7,265 nt of DNA from Wenzhouxiangella sp. (lineage in GTDB: Bacteria > Pseudomonadota > Gammaproteobacteria > Xanthomonadales > Wenzhouxiangellaceae), in assembly GCA_007121485.1 (NCBI GenBank), contig SKKM01000176.1, positions 1-7,265 of the forward strand, written 5' to 3'. How positions within the stretch are numbered: position 1 is the first letter of the stretch; every line of letters starts with the position of its first letter. The notes beneath the pieces were generated by a model. That model was not told the origin of the DNA. It searched no databases and saw nothing but the letters and a program-made list of their open reading frames with translations. The position numbers and the translations under genes were made by a program. Positions 5,138-7,265 of this stretch are shown one piece after another.

Positions 5138-5905
5138 TCATCGCAGCGCCTCGATCCGATCAGTCAGCGCCTGCGCCCGGCCAAGATCGAACCCGGCCAG
5201 TTCCACCGCCATGATCTGGGTATCGACCCAGTAGCGCAAGGCGTCGATGATTGCTCGGTCTGCCGCGAGATCTTCGAGAATCGCCTTTATGCCCGAAACG
5301 TCGTCTGGCGGCGAGCATTCGTTAAAGATCTGAACCCCGGCGGCTTGTTCGAAGCAGGCCTGCCAGTAATAGCGCAGGATGTCGGATCGCATTCGCCCGC
5401 GCACCCATTCACGATAGTCCGGGAGCAGGTGATACGGACCCAGCCCTCCCCGGCGAGCCGCCACCAGAACGTAGTAATCCGCCAGGGCGCTGCGCAGTTC
5501 CGGGTCGGGAATCAGCCTCAGCTCACCGGCGCTGCGTAATTCGGAGTAGGTCGAATCGACAAAGACAAACTGCCAGGCCTGGCTTGCATGGAGAAAGGAT
5601 CTCAGGATTTCCCACTCCGATACGCCCTCAACCTTGCCGGTTTCGGCGTACCGGATCGCAACGTGGCCGTGCTCTGCGACTTGCTCCCAGAATTCCCGAT
5701 GACGCTGCAGCGCGGCAAGATCGACCATCAGGTCAGCATGAATTCGTGACAGATACTCTTGCGAGCGAACACGCTCTGCACGCTCCGCGTTCCATTGGGT
5801 GATCTGAAACGCCAACAGAACACCGACCAACACGATCAGGAAATCGACCCCGACGGCGAACCAGTTTTGGGCCTTCACGTGTTCCATAACTCTACGCAGC
5901 AGCAT
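5138..5905 (-). CDS. DUF6090-like single-pass membrane protein, function unknown
   Basis: This 255-aa protein starts at ATG 5905. The frame is open a further 10 codons to an ATG at 5935, but a strong Shine-Dalgarno sequence (5913-5920 on the opposite strand) lies 7 nt before 5905, so the shorter start is preferred. The N-terminus is short and basic (MLLRRVMEHVKAQNW). One transmembrane helix follows (about 16-35, FLIVLVGVLLAFQI), running into QWNAER, the signature I associate with DUF6090 proteins (helix ending LxQINxWNxER). The remaining ~210 residues are helical and rich in aromatic, Glu and Arg residues, probably periplasmic; the stretch DSTYSELRSAGELRLIPDP is typical of the family. No catalytic motif is evident. 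The gene starts 43 nt after the TolB/TPR gene on the same strand and is likely co-transcribed with it. Its stop codon abuts the duplicated remnant, so its C-terminus may have been shaped by that rearrangement. Confidence 0.8.
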   Translation of the reverse strand: MLLRRVMEHVKAQNWFAVGVDFLIVLVGVLLAFQITQWNAERAERVRSQEYLSRIHADLMVDLAALQRHREFWEQVAEHGHVAIRYAETGKVEGVSEWEILRSFLHASQAWQFVFVDSTYSELRSAGELRLIPDPELRSALADYYVLVAARRGGLGPYHLLPDYREWVRGRMRSDILRYYWQACFEQAAGVQIFNECSPPDDVSGIKAILEDLAADRAIIDALRYWVDTQIMAVELAGFDLGRAQALTDRIEALR

Positions 5906-5912
5906 CACGTAT

Positions 5913-5920
5913 CCCCCTTC
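5913..5920 (-). promoter_or_regulatory. Shine-Dalgarno site setting the DUF6090-like start
   Basis: On the minus strand GAAGGGGG lies 7 nt upstream of ATG 5905. It falls inside the possible 10-codon N-terminal extension from 5935, which argues against that longer start. Confidence 0.65.
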
Positions 5921-5948
5921 ATGAGCCTTGGCCACGATGCCCGGGCGC

Positions 5949-7265
5949 TCAGTCGCATGTGAAGTCCTCGCTGCCGCCCGTCATGACAATCGGTCGGCAC
6001 TGTGGCGGGAAGCCATGTGCGCGCCAGTACTCCGGCAAACGCGCCCGGATCATCGCCTCGCGGCGATGGGGCGAGTCGGCCATGCCCGGGTAGCCGACGG
6101 CCCACCACCAGCCCGATGAGTCCGCATTTGCCGGAATGCGATCGTAGGCGCGGAACGCGAGACGCCAGGCGGCCACCGAGTAAGGGTCCAGCGCTCCGGG
6201 GCTATCCGGGAATTCCGCGCGCAGGCGTGCTTCGAAACGGGCCAGAACCGCATCACGATCATAGGCCTCATCGCTCAGCGCGCGCCTGAGCTCCGGCACC
6301 ATCCAGCGCGCACCGGGCCCCACCACGTCGGCGAGTTCGCGCAGCATGAGCGTCAACAGCACATCATCGCCATGCCGCGCGATGATGCCGAGGAAGGCGG
6401 GATAAGGGTCCTGGTGGCTACTTTCAAACAGCCTCAGCAGGCGTGCCACGACTTCATCATGGTTCCCTTGCATGGCTGCAAGCTCGGCCAGAGTATAGAG
6501 GCACATCGGGTAGTTCGGATCGATGTCCAGGCAACGTTCGACTGCGGCTGTTGCGCGACCGAAGAAACCGAGCTCGCGCCAGGCCTGTGCTAGCCAGAGA
6601 TGCGCGGTGGTCGCCTGCGGATCGGCGGCGATGGCTTGTTCGTAGTAGTCGATCGCGCCCGCATAGTCGGACACCGGGGATCTCTGGCGCGACAGCCCGA
6701 GCGCGGTCAGCGCCTCCGCGTTGGCGGGATTCGCAGCCAGGGTGGTTTCAGCCGCTCCGACCCCCAGCTCGACGAATTCACGACCAAGGTACCCCCAGTG
6801 CGGCGCAACGATATAGGCCATGGCCAGCCAGCCACGGGCGCGCACGAAATCCGGATCGGCCTCGACCGCCTGCTCCAGCATCTCGATCGCTCGCGCAAGG
6901 TTGTCGTAGTTGCGAGTGATGAACAGGTCGCGGCCGGCCAGGAAGGCCTGGTAGGCATCAATGTCGCTGGTGCCGCCGGCCGCACCCGGAGCGGCATCGA
7001 TCCGCACGTCCAGCCGACTGGCCAGCGCCGCGGTGATCGCCGCGGCAATCTCGTCCTGGATCGCGAACACGTTCTGGGCAGTGAGCTGGCGCTCGAAGGT
7101 TTCCGACCAGATACGCTGGTCGGATCGGGCATCGATCAACTGGGCGGTGACGCGAATGGTGTCGGCCGCCTTGCGCACGGAGCCTTCCAGCACGTGGCGC
7201 ACGCCCAGCGAAGCGGCGATATCGGGAATGCTGAGTTCGCTCTGGCTCTTGAAGGCAAAGGCCGA
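5949..7265 (-). CDS. C-terminal part of a TolB-like (FlgO-type)/TPR protein, N-terminus beyond the window
   Basis: The frame is open from the window's right edge to the stop at 5949-5951, giving 438 residues. The first ~80 contain FAFKSQSELSIPDIAASLGV, HVLEGSVRK, VTAQLIDA, WSETFERQL and FAIQDEIAAAI. This is the end of the TolB/FlgO-like domain found in many class III adenylate cyclase-like and winged-helix (CadC-like) TPR proteins. TPR-type helical pairs follow from about residue 100, for example AIEMLEQAVEADPDFVRARGWLAMAY, split here as AIEMLEQAVEADPDF and ARGWLAMAY, and AIDYYEQAIAADPQA. The C-terminal ~150 residues are not clear TPRs and end in LPEYWRAHGFPPQCRPI and SEDFTCD. A GTG at 7202 lies inside the domain and is not the start. 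The N-terminal output domain (cyclase, DNA-binding or kinase) lies outside the window, so the role is open. The DUF6090-like gene follows at 43 nt. A decayed copy of its 3' end lies beyond that gene. Confidence 0.85.
   Translation of the reverse strand, partial: SAFAFKSQSELSIPDIAASLGVRHVLEGSVRKAADTIRVTAQLIDARSDQRIWSETFERQLTAQNVFAIQDEIAAAITAALASRLDVRIDAAPGAAGGTSDIDAYQAFLAGRDLFITRNYDNLARAIEMLEQAVEADPDFVRARGWLAMAYIVAPHWGYLGREFVELGVGAAETTLAANPANAEALTALGLSRQRSPVSDYAGAIDYYEQAIAADPQATTAHLWLAQAWRELGFFGRATAAVERCLDIDPNYPMCLYTLAELAAMQGNHDEVVARLLRLFESSHQDPYPAFLGIIARHGDDVLLTLMLRELADVVGPGARWMVPELRRALSDEAYDRDAVLARFEARLRAEFPDSPGALDPYSVAAWRLAFRAYDRIPANADSSGWWWAVGYPGMADSPHRREAMIRARLPEYWRAHGFPPQCRPIVMTGGSEDFTCD

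Overview
The window is GC-rich, densely coded bacterial DNA. The gene set (membrane-bound TPR/GGDEF protein, TolB-like/TPR protein, DUF6090-type protein, classical SDR) and codon use suggest a gammaproteobacterium, perhaps of the Xanthomonadales/Lysobacterales type. That placement is inference, because no marker gene is present.

The centre of interest is a plus-strand block at 1117-3893 that I read as a split borosin RiPP locus (ribosomally made peptide with backbone alpha-N-methylation). It has three tightly packed genes. The first encodes a 69-aa precursor with a borosin-binding (LigA-like) leader and a short hydrophobic C-terminal core. The second encodes a 587-aa signal peptide/TPR/transmembrane/GGDEF diguanylate cyclase. 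The third encodes a 265-aa tetrapyrrole-methylase-fold enzyme closely resembling the methyltransferase domain of fungal OphMA. The precursor stop and cyclase start are 9 nt apart, and the cyclase and methyltransferase overlap as GTGA. A c-di-GMP synthase between the precursor and its methyltransferase is the most unusual feature and suggests that peptide methylation is tied to envelope sensing or second-messenger signalling.

Upstream on the plus strand lie the 3' end of an unidentified gene (1-311), a small four-helix membrane protein (333-695) whose 3' end carries a perfect hairpin, and a 421-nt stretch without a convincing gene (696-1116) that probably holds the promoter and a structured leader for the borosin genes.

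Downstream, a convergent intergenic region (3894-4207) with a long hairpin separates the borosin genes from a minus-strand group. In order of transcription, that group is the C-terminal part of a TolB-like/TPR protein (running off the right edge), a DUF6090-like single-pass membrane protein, a short decayed duplicate of the TolB/TPR gene's 3' end, and an SDR oxidoreductase. The duplicated 3' end on both sides of the DUF6090-like gene records a past duplication and replacement. No tRNA, rRNA, CRISPR array or insertion sequence was seen.
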